DNA from: an uncultured Bacteroidota bacterium | GTDB taxonomy: Bacteria; Bacteroidota; Bacteroidia; Chitinophagales; Chitinophagaceae | Reading direction: 5' to 3' | Assembly (NCBI GenBank): GCA_903887415.1 | Contig: CAISPO010000033.1 | Location: 1-64,000, forward strand | DNA: 64,000 bases | Translations under genes and position numbers: made by a program | In this document: positions 9,903-18,256 of the stretch, piece after piece | How positions within the stretch are numbered: the stretch's first letter is position 1 | Layout of the letters: each line of letters starts with the position of its first letter | The notes under the pieces: generated by a model | The model's database searches: none | Told to the model about the DNA's origin: nothing | Seen by the model: only the letters and a program-made list of their open reading frames with translations

Positions 9903-10421
9903 CTATTTGTCCTTCTTTTTACCAATAATCGCCCCCGGTGTATAGGGCTTCAGAAAGTACATAATAGAAAGGCCGAAAAAGGTGACATTGCTGGCCGACA
10001 CCCTGCCGCTATAGTAATACTGCCCAAAATAGATGTTCAGGTGCCAGTTGGGGCTATAGGCATACTCTATACCGGATGTAAGCTCGGTCATAAAATTCTC
10101 TTTGGAATTGAAGATAACACCTATACCCGGCGTAAGTGTATTGGTAAACTTACCTTCCTGGAAAATGTTCAGGTTTGGGCGCACTTCCAGGTACACGGTT
10201 GTGTCTCTGCCGTCATTTTTGCCTAGGCTCGTTTTTCCTACGTCAGCGCCCAGGCTGAATACATCCCACTGGCGGCCTGCTTCAAAGGAAAGATTCGCTT
10301 TTTCGGCCAATGTGCCTGCACTGTTGGTAAGGCTGGGAACAAACGACAGATAGGTTTGGGCGGTACTATAGGTAGCAGCTACCATTAAGAATGCTAATGC
10401 AATAATTTGTTTAGCCGGCAT
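9903..10421 (-). CDS. Hypothetical envelope protein with signal peptide, outer-membrane beta-barrel type
   Basis: A 172-residue protein with a Sec signal peptide (MPAKQIIALAFLMVAATYSTAQ, quoted only to AAT here as the hydrophobic core; cleavage near residue 22). The rest is alternating hydrophobic/aromatic segments such as NLSFEAGRQWDVFSLGADVG and WHLNIYFGQYYYSG, as in small outer-membrane barrels. The tail is basic (IIGKKKDK). No family was recognised. It stands alone and is divergent from the small membrane protein at 10515. Confidence 0.6.
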   Translation of the reverse strand: MPAKQIIALAFLMVAATYSTAQTYLSFVPSLTNSAGTLAEKANLSFEAGRQWDVFSLGADVGKTSLGKNDGRDTTVYLEVRPNLNIFQEGKFTNTLTPGIGVIFNSKENFMTELTSGIEYAYSPNWHLNIYFGQYYYSGRVSASNVTFFGLSIMYFLKPYTPGAIIGKKKDK

Positions 10422-10514
10422 AGGTTATGTTTAAATGTCACCTCAATATACTAATAACAAAGCAATCCAAAACAGGGCATGGTTTTTATATCACTTGAAT
10501 AAAAACCAATTCCT

Positions 10515-10727
10515 ATGCGTGTATTCGGAATAGTATTGATCGTTGCGGGTATCCTGATGTTTGTATTTAACGGCTTTAGCTATAAAACAGAAAAAAGAGT
10601 GGCCGACATAGGCCCGGTGAAAATAGACAAAACCGAAAATCACAGTATCGGCTGGCCGGTATATGCTGGCGCCGTGACTTTGATAGCGGGAATAGTGGTG
10701 GTGGCAATAGGCGGAAAGAAGGCCTAG
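10515..10727 (+). CDS. Small membrane protein with two transmembrane helices
   Basis: A 70-residue protein with two hydrophobic helices: residues about 3-20 (GIVLIVAGILMFVFNGF) and 48-66 (VYAGAVTLIAGIVVVAIGG). They are joined by a polar loop containing GPVKIDKTENHSIGWP, and the protein ends in basic KKA. This resembles small DUF3185-like inner-membrane proteins. No function is known. The next gene starts 44 bp downstream but has its own promoter-like element. Confidence 0.7.
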   Translation: MRVFGIVLIVAGILMFVFNGFSYKTEKRVADIGPVKIDKTENHSIGWPVYAGAVTLIAGIVVVAIGGKKA

Positions 10728-10746
10728 CTGGTGTTGGAATATTCCC

Positions 10747-10754
10747 TAGTTTTG
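10747..10754 (+). promoter_or_regulatory. Predicted -7 element TAGTTTTG
   Basis: TAnnTTTG match 17 bp before the ATG at 10772, implying a leader of only about 10 nt. Confidence 0.45.
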
Positions 10755-10771
10755 CACTTCAGCATTTCCCG

Positions 10772-11563
10772 ATGAAGTTCCCCATTTGTATCTTTTTATT
10801 TTTACTGATCTCTGCGTCCGTTTACGCGCAGGATAAGGACAAGTTGTTCGGCACAGAAGCGCCTAAGCCAAGAACCGGGTTCATACTCAACGGCAATGCC
10901 GACTTTGATTTTCCGGCTGCGGATATGGCAAAAAGGTTTGGGGTAAGCTACCGGCTGGGGCCTGCACTTCTTTATAAAACCGGCTCCAACTGGATCTTCG
11001 GTGCGAAATTCGATTTTATCATGGGCGACCAGATAAAGCAGGACTCGCTGATGATAAACATTACAGACAGGTATTCGGCCAAGAGCGGCGGACTGTATGA
11101 GTTCATCAACAACAGCGGTGAGCGAGTAGGCATACCCGTATATGAGCGCGGCTATGCCGTGGGGCTTACAGCAGGCAAAATAATAAAGTTAAATAAAATC
11201 CACCCTGATAACGGCCTTATGGTGCTGACCACAGCCGGTTTTATACAGCACAGGCTGGATATTTACGATAAAGATAAATCAGTGCCACAGCTAAGAGGGG
11301 TTTATCTGAAAGGATATGACCGCCTCACCAACGGCTCGTTTGTCGAAGAATATGCCGGATATGCTTACTTCAGCAAGTACCAGCTGGTCAATTTCACCCT
11401 GGGCCTTGATGCATTGTTTGGTTTCACCCAGGGCCGCCGGGATTACTTATATGATGTTATGCGCCCAGACAATGCTAAAAGGCTGGATATACTCTATGGT
11501 GTGCGCGCAGGCTGGTTTATTCCTATTTTCAAACGGAAGTCTGAAGATTTGTTGTTTGAGTAA
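10772..11563 (+). CDS. Hypothetical outer-membrane-type protein
   Basis: A 263-residue protein with a signal peptide (hydrophobic ICIFLFLLISASVYA, cleavage before QDKDK). Aromatic/glycine beta-strand segments such as GVSYRLGPALLYKTGSNWIF and FTLGLDALFGFTQGR suggest an outer-membrane barrel. It ends GVRAGWFIPIFKRKSEDLLFE. No specific family was recognised; proteins with this layout are usually annotated hypothetical in Chitinophagaceae. The stop lies 3 bp from the 3' end of the decayed toxin gene on the other strand. Confidence 0.65.
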   Translation: MKFPICIFLFLLISASVYAQDKDKLFGTEAPKPRTGFILNGNADFDFPAADMAKRFGVSYRLGPALLYKTGSNWIFGAKFDFIMGDQIKQDSLMINITDRYSAKSGGLYEFINNSGERVGIPVYERGYAVGLTAGKIIKLNKIHPDNGLMVLTTAGFIQHRLDIYDKDKSVPQLRGVYLKGYDRLTNGSFVEEYAGYAYFSKYQLVNFTLGLDALFGFTQGRRDYLYDVMRPDNAKRLDILYGVRAGWFIPIFKRKSEDLLFE

Positions 11564-11565
11564 AA

Positions 11566-11895
11566 TCAGATTGGGATACGGTTTATTAATTGTTGTATTT
11601 CTTTATCTGATAAGTTTTCTTTTTCCGACTTATCATAAATAGCAAGGAGATAAACATTATTTTCTGCAACAACTATATTTGTTATTACCCTTGCACCTGC
11701 TGATTTGCCCTTACCTTTTGAAGTTATTTTTAACCTTATTTTATAGCACCCATCACCAATTGCAGTGCCTTATTTGGGGCTATCTTTTAAATCGGCAATA
11801 AGCTGTCCTAAGTCGCTTTTCAGAGAGGCGTACTTTTTGAAAAGCCGCTTCGCCTGCCGTTCAAAAACGTCTATAGTTTTTACGTTATAGCTCTT
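11566..11895 (-). pseudogene. RelE/ParE-family toxin, inactivated
   Basis: The frame reads as a typical RelE-like toxin of about 110 residues: SYNVKTIDVFERQAKRLFKK, then YASLKSDLGQLIADL, GDGCYKIRLKI, SKGKGKS and ARVIT. Two lesions are visible. The codon where the start Met should be is AAG (11893-11895), and no other start lies nearby. A TAA stop (11770-11772) falls after DSPK where relatives have Gln or Glu. The remainder is in frame to a TGA at 11566. It overlaps the end of the antitoxin gene by 11 bp, as expected for a type II toxin-antitoxin pair. RelE toxins are mRNA endonucleases; this copy cannot make one without repair. Confidence 0.8.
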
Positions 11896-12091
11896 TCAGG
11901 AAATCCTCGGCGTTACGTGCTTTCTTTTTACCCGCCCTGATCAATCGCATTTCATCTCCGGCTTCCTTCAATTCCTCTATTAACAAAGCACTTTCATCGG
12001 TAAGCGGTTTTGCTTTTACAAACGAAAGGCTCTGCAGCAATTCCATTACCATTGCGGCTTTGCTATCTTTAATATCCAACAATACTCTCAT
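11885..12091 (-). CDS. Putative antitoxin of a type II toxin-antitoxin module
   Basis: A 68-residue protein starting MRVLLDIKDSKAAMVMELL. It has a helix-rich body and a charged C-terminal part (LIEELKEAGDEMRL, then GKKKARNAEDFLKEL), typical of small antitoxins encoded before a RelE-type toxin. The start is the ATG at 12091; the TTG three codons upstream is less likely. The frame is intact although the partner toxin is broken. The C-terminal region would normally wrap the toxin, and repression of its own promoter is expected from the family. Confidence 0.7.
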   Translation of the reverse strand: MRVLLDIKDSKAAMVMELLQSLSFVKAKPLTDESALLIEELKEAGDEMRLIRAGKKKARNAEDFLKEL

Positions 12092-12109
12092 TATGATCAA
12101 TAATTACAA

Positions 12110-12170
12110 CAAATTTACTTCACTTTCCTTAGAGAAACATTCAGGAGTAGATTTGTTCCAAAAAACAAAT
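12110..12170 (-). promoter_or_regulatory. Promoter and dyad upstream of the antitoxin gene
   Basis: TAAATTTG (12110-12117 on minus) matches the -7 consensus 19 bp before the antitoxin ATG. About 35 bp further upstream ATTTGTT and AACAAAT (12151-12157, 12164-12170) form a 7-bp inverted repeat that could serve as an operator. Both assignments are from pattern only. Confidence 0.4.
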
Positions 12171-12271
12171 AAGAATAGTATATTGTAAACTGTTTCGCCC
12201 GCAAAAGGCAAGACTTATGACTTATGACTTACGACTATCGACTGATGACTCAATAGGTGTTTTTGATTTTT

Positions 12272-12279
12272 TACTTTTG
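12272..12279 (+). promoter_or_regulatory. Predicted -7 element TACTTTTG for tdk
   Basis: TAnnTTTG match 18 bp before the ATG at 12298. It supports this start over the upstream in-frame ATG at 12217, which would lie before the promoter. Confidence 0.5.
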
Positions 12280-12297
12280 AATTTTGAATTTGCAAAA

Positions 12298-12861
12298 ATG
12301 TTTATAGAACCATTTCGCTCGGGGACAAAAAAAGGATGGATGGAGGTAATATGCGGCTGCATGTTCTCCGGCAAAACAGAAGAGCTCATCCGCAGGCTGA
12401 AACGTGTGCAGATAGCCGGGAGAAAGGCGGAAATATTCAAACCGGCTATAGATGTGCGCTATGATGTTAACGACATAGTATCGCACGACGCCCACAGGAT
12501 ACGCTCTACCCCCGTAGATAATTACTACAATATACTGCTGCTGGCGTCTGACGTGGACGTAGTAGGCATTGATGAGGCCCAGTTCTTCGACACCGGGATA
12601 GTAGATGTGCTGGAGCAACTGATGCTGCGCGGTACACGTGTGATAGTAGCCGGGCTGGACATGGATTTTGCAGGTAAGCCCTTTGGGCCTATGCCCGCAT
12701 TGCTGGCGCGGGCAGAGTATATAACCAAACTCCACGCCATATGTGTAAAGTGCGGAGATATTGCCAACTACTCTTACCGCAAAGCAAAGATCGATGACCA
12801 GGTGCTGCTGGGCGAAAAAGACGTTTACGAGCCCAGGTGCAGGAACTGCTATTACAACTAA
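12298..12861 (+). CDS. tdk: Thymidine kinase
   Basis: Phosphorylates thymidine to dTMP with ATP in the pyrimidine salvage pathway. The 187-residue protein has the type II TK layout: P-loop [11 protein letters not shown] near residue 20, the DEAQF motif (GIDEAQFFD) for Mg and nucleotide binding, the [14 protein letters not shown] lasso region, and two Cys-x2-Cys pairs (CVKC and CRNC) that bind structural zinc. The start at 12298 (MFIEPFRSG) is chosen because the 27 residues encoded upstream are unlike the family and the promoter element lies inside them. It is probably monocistronic. Confidence 0.93.
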   Translation: MFIEPFRSGTKKGWMEVICGCMFSGKTEELIRRLKRVQIAGRKAEIFKPAIDVRYDVNDIVSHDAHRIRSTPVDNYYNILLLASDVDVVGIDEAQFFDTGIVDVLEQLMLRGTRVIVAGLDMDFAGKPFGPMPALLARAEYITKLHAICVKCGDIANYSYRKAKIDDQVLLGEKDVYEPRCRNCYYN

Positions 12862-12987
12862 GAAATTCCAAATAGCGAAACCAAATCCCAAACATTAAAT
12901 AACAAATTTTAAGGCGCTGATCTCCGCCCTTACTCCCGATTTTGAATTTTGGATTTTAGATTTTGGATTTTTCAGGGTTCCAATCAT

Positions 12988-12995
12988 TACTTTTG
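12988..12995 (+). promoter_or_regulatory. Predicted -7 element TACTTTTG for the tolC-suhB unit
   Basis: TAnnTTTG match ending 4 bp before the ATG at 13000, so the transcript would be leaderless or nearly so. It excludes the upstream in-frame ATG at 12949 as start. Confidence 0.45.
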
Positions 12996-12999
12996 CGCT

Positions 13000-14451
13000 A
13001 TGCGCCTGTTTTTTGCAATCATCATATCCTTATTGTTAAACCACAATACCTACGCACAACCCGATGGTAATATGGATAATGTGTGGCCGCTGGAACGCTG
13101 TGTGCAGTATGCCATAGACCATAACATTTCCATTAAGCAGGATTCGCTCAATGCCCGGCTTGCAAAATACACATTGAAGCAAAGCCAGCTATCCCAACTC
13201 CCTGTGCTGAGCGCAAACGGCAGTTATGGCCGAAGCCTTGGCCGCTCCATCAACCCCACTACCAATCAGTTTGTGGATGCTGATTACAATTTTGTGAGCG
13301 CATCCGGTAATGGCAACCTGCTGCTGTTCGGGTGGATGCAGGTACGCAATACTATTGAGAAAAACCGGTATAGCCTTGAGGCTTACCTTGCCGACCTTGA
13401 CCAACTCAAGGACGATGTTTCCCTTAATGTAGCCAACAGCTTCCTTACCGTGCTGCTCGCACAAGGGCAAATAGAACTAAGCAAAAAACAAGTAGCTCTT
13501 TCGCAAGCACAGCTTGACCAGACAAAAGCATTTGCCGATGCTGGCCGTTTGCCTGAACTGAACGTGGCCCAACTGGAATCGCAACTCGCAAGTGACAGCT
13601 CTAACCTGATCAATGCAATTGCCAATTACAATGCGTCAGTACTGGACCTGAAATCTTTACTGAACCTTGATTTCGCTGTACCGTTCAGCATAAGGGTGCC
13701 TGATGTGGAAGTAGGAGAGCAAGTGGCAGTATCTAACATGCAGCCTGAAGAAATTTATCAGAAAGCGCGCAGCCATTTTGGTTCCATAAAAGGCAGTCAG
13801 TTACGGGTAACCTCGGCACAGAAAGGGCTGGCAGCATCCAAAGGGAATTTGTATCCGCAGCTCTCGCTGGGATACCAGGTAGGCACTAACTGGGCCAACA
13901 ACTATCAAACGCTTTCGGGATATAAAACAGATACAACCACTACCAATGTTATTACGACAGGCAGCGGCTTTATCTCGCTTCCCGGTTCCCTTCCGGAGGT
14001 TAACTACACCCCGATATTGGCGGCCATTCCATTTGGCACCCAATTAAGCAATAACTTCCGCCAAACCGTATTCTTAAATCTCAATATCCCTATCCTCAAT
14101 GGTTGGCAATCTCAGTACGCTGTTCGGCAGGCCAGGATAAACCTGGAAACGCAAGAACTTAACGAATACAATGCAGAGCTGACGTTGAAGCAAAATGTTT
14201 ATAAAGCACATAACAATGCATTGAATTCTATCGAGAAATATTATGCCGCGAAACGGGCTGATGAAGCTGCAAAAAGGGCACTCGACTTCGCAACCAAGCG
14301 CTACAACCTGGGCCTTACAAGCACGGTGGACCTATTGGTAACGGAGAACCAGGAATTTACAACGGCAGCTAACCTAAACAGCGCAAAATACGATCTGATC
14401 TTCAAACTAAAAGTAATAGACTACTATCTTGGCAAGGAGTTAAAATTATAA
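13000..14451 (+). CDS. TolC family outer membrane efflux protein
   Basis: A 483-residue protein with a signal peptide (MRLFFAIIISLLLNHNTYAQ). It has the duplicated coiled-coil outer membrane efflux protein repeats of TolC: long helices around residues 60-230 (VANSFLTVLLAQGQIELSKK) and 330-480 (QARINLETQELNEYNAELTL, ALDFATKRYNLGLTSTVDLL). TolC proteins form the trimeric exit duct of tripartite efflux pumps or type I secretion. The membrane fusion and pump partners are not next door. The downstream phosphatase gene starts 3 bp after the stop, so they are probably co-transcribed, though no functional link is obvious. Confidence 0.92.
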   Translation: MRLFFAIIISLLLNHNTYAQPDGNMDNVWPLERCVQYAIDHNISIKQDSLNARLAKYTLKQSQLSQLPVLSANGSYGRSLGRSINPTTNQFVDADYNFVSASGNGNLLLFGWMQVRNTIEKNRYSLEAYLADLDQLKDDVSLNVANSFLTVLLAQGQIELSKKQVALSQAQLDQTKAFADAGRLPELNVAQLESQLASDSSNLINAIANYNASVLDLKSLLNLDFAVPFSIRVPDVEVGEQVAVSNMQPEEIYQKARSHFGSIKGSQLRVTSAQKGLAASKGNLYPQLSLGYQVGTNWANNYQTLSGYKTDTTTTNVITTGSGFISLPGSLPEVNYTPILAAIPFGTQLSNNFRQTVFLNLNIPILNGWQSQYAVRQARINLETQELNEYNAELTLKQNVYKAHNNALNSIEKYYAAKRADEAAKRALDFATKRYNLGLTSTVDLLVTENQEFTTAANLNSAKYDLIFKLKVIDYYLGKELKL

Positions 14452-14454
14452 CCA

Positions 14455-15246
14455 ATGGATGAACTCAGGGAAGTGCTGCTTAAAGCAGCAAAGGAAGCCG
14501 GGAAGATAATACTCCAGTACTTCGATGGTACATTTAAGATAGATCATAAAGAAGGCATCAACAACCTGGTAACTGAGGTAGATAAACTTGCCGAAGAAAA
14601 GATCATGCAGGTGATACGCGCCACTTTTCCCGCCCATAGCATCATCAGCGAGGAAGCAGGGGAAATGATCAAAGAATCAGATTACCAATGGATCATAGAC
14701 CCTATAGACGGCACCGTGAACTTCGCGCATGGCGTGCCTATATGCTGCGTAAGCATAGGCGTGCTGCATAAGGATGAGATCATCCTGGGCGCGGTGTATA
14801 ACCCGATGATGAATGAATTGTTTTTCGCCGAGAAAGGCAAGGGCGCTACCCTGAACGGGCAGCCGATAAGTGTGTCGAAAAAAAGTGAGTTCAAAAGGGC
14901 GTTCCTGGTCACTGGCTTCCCCTATAAGTGGCCAGATGGCGCGGAACATCCCATCAAGGTGTTTGAAATGCTGGTGCTGGAAGGCCTCCCGGTAAGGCGC
15001 CTGGGCTCGGCAGCTATAGACCTGTGCTGGGTTGCCTGCGGCCGCTTTGATGGCTTCTGGGAATACAACCTCCAGGCATGGGATGTAGCAGCGGGGTACC
15101 TGATCGTGAAAGAAGCCGGTGGCCGTGTCTCCGATTTTAAAGGAAATGACGCAAGCGTTTTTGAAAAGCAGACACTAGCCACTAACGGGCTTATTCACGA
15201 GGCGATACTGGAAATGATCATGAATAAAACGAGTGAACTTTCGTAA
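14455..15246 (+). CDS. Inositol monophosphatase family protein (SuhB-like)
   Basis: A 263-residue Mg-dependent phosphatase hydrolysing inositol monophosphates or related sugar or nucleotide phosphates. The metal-binding motifs are all present: SEEAGE (about residue 64), the DPIDGTVNF signature (about 82) and WDVAAG (about 205). Length matches the family. It follows tolC with only 3 bp between, on the same strand. CysQ-like 3'(2'),5'-bisphosphate activity is an alternative within the superfamily, but the SuhB/IMPase form fits best. Confidence 0.9.
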   Translation: MDELREVLLKAAKEAGKIILQYFDGTFKIDHKEGINNLVTEVDKLAEEKIMQVIRATFPAHSIISEEAGEMIKESDYQWIIDPIDGTVNFAHGVPICCVSIGVLHKDEIILGAVYNPMMNELFFAEKGKGATLNGQPISVSKKSEFKRAFLVTGFPYKWPDGAEHPIKVFEMLVLEGLPVRRLGSAAIDLCWVACGRFDGFWEYNLQAWDVAAGYLIVKEAGGRVSDFKGNDASVFEKQTLATNGLIHEAILEMIMNKTSELS

Positions 15247-15449
15247 AATGGAATTGGGAATTTGTAATTAGGAATTTGGATTATTTCCGATAACTCGTGG
15301 GATGAAATTGGAATTTGTAATTAGGTCCCGATAACTATGGGGATGAATAATTTACTGTCAGCGCTTGGAAATAGTACCGGGCAAACATTCATACAGAAAA
15401 CGATCTCAATCCCAAAATCCCAATTCCTAATTCCATAAAAAACAAAAAA
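15247..15449. repeat. Intergenic degenerate repeats between suhB-like gene and thiL
   Basis: GGAATTTGTAATTAGG occurs exactly twice (15257-15272, 15310-15325). Each copy is followed by a degenerate CCCGATAnCTATCGGG-type segment (TTCCGATAACTCGTGGGATG; TCCCGATAACTATGGGGATG), so a unit of about 53 bp is duplicated. The rest is AATTCCxAATTCC-like low-complexity sequence. No coding region is seen. Confidence 0.6.
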
Positions 15450-16484
15450 ATGGATACCACAAGAACAGAAATCGCATCTCTCGGTGAATTTGGCCTGATA
15501 GAGCACCTTACGAAAAATAATGAAACACGCAATGCCGGCACACTGCTTAGTGTGGGTGATGATGCCGCTGTTATAGATCAGTTCGGCAGGCAATCTGTTA
15601 TCTCTACCGACCTGCTGCTGGAAGGCATACATTTCGACCTTATGTACACACCGCTGAAGCATTTGGGTTACAAAGCGGTGGCGGTGAATTTGTCAGATAT
15701 ATACGCTATGATGGCTACCCCCACTCATATTACACTGTCACTGGGTATCTCAAATAAGTTTTCCGTAGAGGCGCTGGATGAGTTTTATGAGGGCGTATAT
15801 GCCGCCTGCGAGGAATTTGACGTGGACCTGATCGGCGGTGATACTACCAGCTCTAAAATAGGTTTTGTCATCAGTGTTACGGCTGTAGGCGAAGTAGCGC
15901 CGGATAAGTACGTGACGCGCAGCGGGGCAAAAGTAAATGACCTCATCTGCGTATCCGGCGACCTGGGCGCTGCCTACCTGGGCCTGCAACTGCTGGAACG
16001 CGAGAAAAAGATATTCCTCGAAAATCCAGGAATCCAGCCCGACCTGGAGAACCAAAAATATGCAGTGGGCAGGATGCTAAAACCAGCGCCGAGGGCAGAT
16101 ATAAAAGAATGGCTGGAAAAAGCAGGCATTACCCCTACTTCTATGATAGATGTGAGCGATGGCCTTAGCTCCGAACTCCTGCATATATGCACGGCCAGCG
16201 ATACCGGCTGCATACTCTATGAAGAAAAAATACCCATACATGATGATGCCCGCAAGCTGGCAATGGAATTCCAGGTGGGTGCGGTGGCCTGTGCGCTTAG
16301 CGGTGGTGAAGACTACGAACTTCTCTTTACCATAAAGCAGGAAGACTACGAAAAAACGGCCCGTAACAACGACATCAGCATCATCGGGTATATCACAGAA
16401 AAAACAGAAGGGACAAACCTGCTGACAAAAGGAGGCAACAAACATAAGCTTACCGCGCAGGGCTGGAACGCATTCCACGGATAA
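15450..16484 (+). CDS. thiL: Thiamine-monophosphate kinase
   Basis: Phosphorylates thiamine monophosphate to thiamine diphosphate, the last step of cofactor synthesis. The 344-residue protein shows the ThiL/PurM-type ATP-binding fold: GDDAAVID near residue 32, STDLLLEGIHFDL, AVNLSDIYAMMATPTH, DLIGGDTTSS (Mg and ATP loop), VSGDLGAAYLGL and the SALSGGEDYELLFT-like segment (CALSGGEDYELLFTI). Length is typical. The gene stands alone. No TPP riboswitch-like structure was recognised upstream. Confidence 0.94.
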   Translation: MDTTRTEIASLGEFGLIEHLTKNNETRNAGTLLSVGDDAAVIDQFGRQSVISTDLLLEGIHFDLMYTPLKHLGYKAVAVNLSDIYAMMATPTHITLSLGISNKFSVEALDEFYEGVYAACEEFDVDLIGGDTTSSKIGFVISVTAVGEVAPDKYVTRSGAKVNDLICVSGDLGAAYLGLQLLEREKKIFLENPGIQPDLENQKYAVGRMLKPAPRADIKEWLEKAGITPTSMIDVSDGLSSELLHICTASDTGCILYEEKIPIHDDARKLAMEFQVGAVACALSGGEDYELLFTIKQEDYEKTARNNDISIIGYITEKTEGTNLLTKGGNKHKLTAQGWNAFHG

Positions 16485-16612
16485 GGCCACTGTAATCGAA
16501 AGTTAAAAACCGATTGGCCGCGCAGGGAAAATGTCTGAAAAACAGGAAAAAATACGCTTCTTTAGCCCCTGTTAAAGTATTTTTTTGTATTTTACGCTCA
16601 AATATTCATCGC

Positions 16613-17161
16613 ATGAAGATTTGGAAAACAATACTGCTTACCGGCATCCTTTTCACTGCTGTTATATCTGCTATATTTTATACATCCTGTACGCAGGACG
16701 CTTGCAATAACGTGAATTGCCTTAACGGCGGTTCCTGCGGGAATGGCATATGCCGCTGCCCCACGGGTTATGAAGGCCCGCAATGCCAGACCTTGTCCAC
16801 AGCCAGGTATATAGGCGGCTATGCAGGCTTTACTTCATGCAATAATACCCAGCAGGTGATAGACAGCGCCTTCATTACCGCAGGCGATGCGATCAATACG
16901 GTGAATGTAGTGATGAACAGCATCAGTCCAAAAGTATTGCAGGGCTATATTAACAATAATGCCAGCACTTACTCAATTGTTGTGACAAACAATGACAGCT
17001 CACTTAATGGGTCCACTTTCTACGAGCGCATCTTTACCATTACACTGCAAAGCGACAATAGCCTGTCTATTCACGAGTACGAAGAAAATATTTTCAACAC
17101 TGTTTCGGGCCCGGATACGATCATCAATAAATGTACATTCATCGGGCAGAAATTTGACTAA
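16613..17161 (+). CDS. Lipoprotein with an EGF-like domain
   Basis: A 182-residue protein. The N-terminus is a lipoprotein signal (ILLTGILFTAVISAIFYTSC) with the putative lipobox Cys near residue 25. Directly after it lies a complete EGF-like module with six cysteines spaced C-x4-C-x5-C-x4-C-x-C-x8-C (CNNVNCLNGGSC, then GICRCPTGYEGPQC). The remaining 125 residues are a beta-rich domain without recognised family. The start at 16613 (MKIWKTILL) is chosen because the longer frame from 16514 would bury the signal peptide. It is probably outer-membrane anchored; EGF modules in Bacteroidota lipoproteins are known but of unclear role. Confidence 0.8.
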   Translation: MKIWKTILLTGILFTAVISAIFYTSCTQDACNNVNCLNGGSCGNGICRCPTGYEGPQCQTLSTARYIGGYAGFTSCNNTQQVIDSAFITAGDAINTVNVVMNSISPKVLQGYINNNASTYSIVVTNNDSSLNGSTFYERIFTITLQSDNSLSIHEYEENIFNTVSGPDTIINKCTFIGQKFD

Positions 17162-17239
17162 TCCGGATACTTACCGGGAACATGAGTACCAGGCTGACAT
17201 CGCTCATGATTTTTATTTTTATAACGGGGGTTTGGGATC

Positions 17240-18160
17240 ATGTCTATAAAAGTTGAAGCGCTTACCAAGGTTTACGAGACGCAAAAAGCGGTCAATAACA
17301 TTTCTTTTGAACTGAAAAAAGGGGAGATAGTAGGATTCCTGGGGCCTAACGGAGCGGGCAAATCAACCACCATGAAGATTGTTACCGGCTACCTGCCCGC
17401 CACATCGGGCAAGGCCACTGTATGCGGTTTTGATGTACAGGAGCGCCCGATGGATGTGCGCAGGCGCCTGGGCTACCTGCCCGAAGCCAACCCGCTATAC
17501 TTTGAAATGTATGTGCGCGAATACCTTGAATTCTCCGCGGGCATCCACAAGCTGGGTAAAGACAGCAAAAAGCGTATAGAAGAAATGATAGCGGTCACCG
17601 GGCTTGGCAAGGAAGCGCATAAAAAAATAGGCGCCCTCTCCAAAGGCTACAAACAGCGTGTAGGGCTGGCACAAGCTATGCTGCACAACCCCGAAGTGCT
17701 GATACTGGATGAGCCTACATCCGGCCTCGACCCAAACCAGATAGTGGAAATACGTGACCTGATAAAAAATATAGGCAGTGAGAAAACCGTGCTGCTTTCT
17801 ACCCACATCATGCAGGAAGTGCAGGCTATGTGCAGCCGCGTTATCATCATCAACAACGGCAGCATAGTGGCAGACGACTCTATAGAGCATCTGCAGCAGG
17901 TAAATACCAAGCAGGATGTGCTGGTGGTTGCCTTTGAGAAAGATATAGATGCCGCACTTCTTTCTGAACTAAAAAACCTGGATCGCTTCGAAAATATAGC
18001 TGCTAACAAATGGATGCTCGTCACCAATGATCCCGAAGGACTGAGAAGGGAAGTAATGCAGTGGGCCGTGAAGCACGACATCAATATCAGTTCGCTGCAA
18101 GCGCAGACGCAAAGCCTGGAAGATGTATTCCGCAAACTGACAAATACAGCATCAAATTAG
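17240..18160 (+). CDS. gldA: Gliding motility-associated ABC transporter ATP-binding subunit GldA
   Basis: A 306-residue ABC ATPase: Walker A GPNGAGKST (residues about 36-44), Q-loop region GYLPEANPLYFEM, signature LSKGYKQRVGLAQ, Walker B EVLILDEPTSGLDPNQ, and the H-loop in LLSTHIMQEV. Length and the C-terminal DUF4162-like tail match GldA of Bacteroidota, which with GldF and GldG forms an ABC transporter linked to gliding. gldFG are not adjacent here. Another drug- or copper-type ABC-2 ATPase is possible, but the GLDPNQIVEIRDLIK stretch fits GldA well. Presence of GldA agrees with the T9SS-dependent proteins in the window. Confidence 0.85.
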   Translation: MSIKVEALTKVYETQKAVNNISFELKKGEIVGFLGPNGAGKSTTMKIVTGYLPATSGKATVCGFDVQERPMDVRRRLGYLPEANPLYFEMYVREYLEFSAGIHKLGKDSKKRIEEMIAVTGLGKEAHKKIGALSKGYKQRVGLAQAMLHNPEVLILDEPTSGLDPNQIVEIRDLIKNIGSEKTVLLSTHIMQEVQAMCSRVIIINNGSIVADDSIEHLQQVNTKQDVLVVAFEKDIDAALLSELKNLDRFENIAANKWMLVTNDPEGLRREVMQWAVKHDINISSLQAQTQSLEDVFRKLTNTASN

Positions 18161-18256
18161 TAAGATCGGGGCGCGTGATAGAAGCGTGCAATTTGTCTAA
18201 CATCCAAAGAATGCATCCGGTAACATATTTTTTATATTTTCGTAAAAACCAGCAAC

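Noticed and set aside
12271-12891. Long antisense frame opposite tdk
   Set aside because: Runs exactly against a well-supported thymidine kinase and shows no motif; a shadow of tdk codon bias.
15247-15449. TPP riboswitch upstream of thiL
   Set aside because: None of the conserved THI-box words was recognised; the spacer is made of degenerate repeats.
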